DNA from: Bdellovibrionales bacterium
Lineage (GTDB): Bacteria > Bdellovibrionota > Bdellovibrionia > Bdellovibrionales > UBA840
Assembly (NCBI GenBank): GCA_020434605.1
Contig: JAGRAL010000162.1
Location: forward strand, 1 to 6,990
Length of the DNA: 6,990 nucleotides
Reading direction: 5' to 3'
Under the pieces are notes generated by a model. The model had not been told where the DNA came from, searched no databases, and saw only the letters and a list, made by a program, of their open reading frames with translations. This document shows positions 5,754 to 6,990 of the stretch, piece after piece. The translations under genes were made by a program, and so were the position numbers. Within the stretch, counting starts at the first letter, position 1, and each line of letters starts with the position of its first letter.

Positions 5754-6776
5754 ATGTTAGACGAAAAACTAAAACAAATACAAGAGCAAGCTGAAGCAGA
5801 CTTCAATACGGCCAAAACCTCTAAAGAGCTTTATGATTTAAAAGTAAAATATCTGGGGAAGCAAGGATCTCTTTCCCTGATTATGAGAGATGTGGGCAGT
5901 TTATCAAAAGAAGAGCGACCTGAGTTTGGTAAGAGAGTAAATGTAGTTAAAGCCCATCTTGAAAAGCTATACACAAGTGTTGAAGAGAGTCTGGGAGCAA
6001 AAGAGTTAACCCTACAAATTGAATCCGAACGAGTAGACATGAGTCTTCCAGGACCGCAAATCAATGTGGGAAGTAAGCATCCTATCCAAATGGTCATCGA
6101 CCAAATGGTATCGATCTTTTCTAAAATCGGTTTTAGTGTTCGTACTGGCCCAATGATTGAGTTAGATAAATATAATTTTGAAGCATTAAATATTCCTAAA
6201 GATCACCCTGCTAGAGATATGCAAGACACCTTTTACATAGACACTAACTATGTATTAAGAACACAAACAAGCCCCATTCAAATTCACTCTCTAGAAAAAG
6301 AAACTTTGCCCCTTCGTGTCCTTGGGCCTGGAGCAGTATTTAGAGTAGATGCTGATGCTACTCACTCTCCGATGTTTCATCAGATGGAAGGAATGTTAGT
6401 AGATAAAAAAGTATCTATGGCAGACTTAAAAGGTGTGCTTTCTTTTTTTAATAAAGAGTTTTTTGGTTCACAAGTGCAAACTAGATTTCGTCCTAGTTTT
6501 TTTCCTTTCACCGAGCCATCAGCAGAAGTAGATTGTACTTGCCCAGGCTGTAGTGGAAAAGGTTGCAGGCTATGCTCTCACACCGGTTGGATCGAAGTCG
6601 GTGGTTGTGGACTTGTTCATCCAAATGTATTTGAGCAAGCAGGAGTGTCTTCAAAAGATTGGCAGGGCTATGCCTTTGGTTTTGGAATAGAACGTTTAGC
6701 TATGGGAAAATACGGTATCAACGATATCAGATTGTTTTCTGACAATGACACCAGGTTTTTGGAGCAGTTCCGATGA
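5754..6776 (+). CDS. pheS: Phenylalanyl-tRNA synthetase alpha subunit
   Basis: PheS is the catalytic subunit of the (alpha-beta)2 synthetase that charges tRNA-Phe in the cytoplasm. The 340 residues match family length. An N-terminal coiled-coil arm (about 1-85, with YLGKQG at 33-38) precedes the class II core. TGPMIE (131-136) and the FEALNIP/DHPARD region (142-155) are family signatures, as is LRTQTSP (168-174). Motif 2 is FRVDADATHSPMFHQMEG (196-213) and motif 3 is GFGIERLAMGKYGI (309-322). Six cysteines between 261 and 285 form a zinc-ribbon-like insert common in PheS outside the Enterobacteria. A TAA sits two codons upstream in frame, and the E. coli spacing to the YLGK motif agrees, so the ATG at 5754 is the start. 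AAGGG abuts the ATG with no spacing, unusual for a ribosome binding site. The stop overlaps pheT. Confidence 0.98.
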   Translation: MLDEKLKQIQEQAEADFNTAKTSKELYDLKVKYLGKQGSLSLIMRDVGSLSKEERPEFGKRVNVVKAHLEKLYTSVEESLGAKELTLQIESERVDMSLPGPQINVGSKHPIQMVIDQMVSIFSKIGFSVRTGPMIELDKYNFEALNIPKDHPARDMQDTFYIDTNYVLRTQTSPIQIHSLEKETLPLRVLGPGAVFRVDADATHSPMFHQMEGMLVDKKVSMADLKGVLSFFNKEFFGSQVQTRFRPSFFPFTEPSAEVDCTCPGCSGKGCRLCSHTGWIEVGGCGLVHPNVFEQAGVSSKDWQGYAFGFGIERLAMGKYGINDIRLFSDNDTRFLEQFR

Positions 6777-6990
6777 AAGTTTCTTTAAAATGGATCAATG
6801 AGTTTGTAGATGTCAGTGAGTTTTTTCAAAAACCGCAAGACCTGTCAGCCATTTTGACTAGTGCTGGGCTTGAAGTTGAAGGTATTGAAAATCAGTCTAA
6901 ACAATTTCAACAAGTCGTTGTTGGCGTGATCGTAGAAAAAAAACAGCATCCTGACGCTGATAAATTAAGTGTTTGTCAGGTTTCAACTGG
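6773..6990 (+). CDS. pheT: Phenylalanyl-tRNA synthetase beta subunit, N-terminal 72 codons, cut by the right edge
   Basis: The ATG overlaps the pheS stop as ATGA (6773-6776), the usual sign of translational coupling for subunits needed in equal amounts. Residues 1-13 (MKVSLKWINEFVD) match the conserved PheT start. AGLEVEGIE (31-39) and the beginning of the OB-fold tRNA-binding domain (from about residue 48, with HPDADKLSVCQV at 59-70) follow. In characterised enzymes the beta subunit binds tRNA-Phe and edits mischarged tyrosine; those B3/B4 editing and later domains lie outside the window. The frame is open to the last base. Confidence 0.97.
   Translation, partial: MKVSLKWINEFVDVSEFFQKPQDLSAILTSAGLEVEGIENQSKQFQQVVVGVIVEKKQHPDADKLSVCQVST

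Noticed and set aside
5831..6097. 88-codon minus-strand frame inside pheS
   Set aside because: It is antisense to an unmistakable pheS reading frame.

Overview
The window is AT-rich, densely packed bacterial chromosome. It looks like a free-living Gram-negative of the predatory Bdellovibrio type (Bdellovibrionota). The pointers are a LasB/vibriolysin-like secreted M4 protease, a pair of signal-peptide proteins I do not recognise, a lone pheS-pheT operon and a cysteine-rich PheS of the kind found outside the Enterobacteria. This placement is inference; no marker here fixes the taxon.

Layout. At the left edge a minus-strand gene runs out of the window: the first 176 codons of a short-type DUF1338 protein (2-oxoadipate dioxygenase/decarboxylase superfamily). 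Divergent from it is a 109-residue zinc-ribbon protein with two membrane helices. A 144-base gap holds a weak hairpin and a 10-bp-phased direct repeat, followed by a strong ribosome binding site for a 525-residue secreted metalloprotease. Its strong terminator also overlaps the end of the convergent yhhQ-type queuosine-precursor transporter. On the minus strand the transporter follows, 20 bases downstream, a 361-residue secreted protein of unknown function. Upstream of that lies a second unknown secreted protein of 306 residues with its own terminator. Divergent from the 306-residue gene, the plus strand carries complete pheS and the first 72 codons of pheT, overlapping by ATGA.

How the genes relate. 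pheS and pheT encode the two subunits of phenylalanyl-tRNA synthetase and are translationally coupled. The transporter feeds queuosine modification of tRNA, so translation is a loose theme. The protease and the two unknown secreted proteins act outside the cytoplasm. Nothing ties the whole window into one pathway.

Most worth a second look are: a four-cysteine insertion of about 20 residues next to the catalytic histidine of the protease; a G8/C8 tract at the expected transcription start of the 306-residue gene; -10-like hexamers ending 6 to 9 bases before several start codons, which suggests leaderless mRNAs; and the two adjacent secreted proteins of similar layout. I see no RNA gene, CRISPR array, insertion sequence or clear new multi-gene system.
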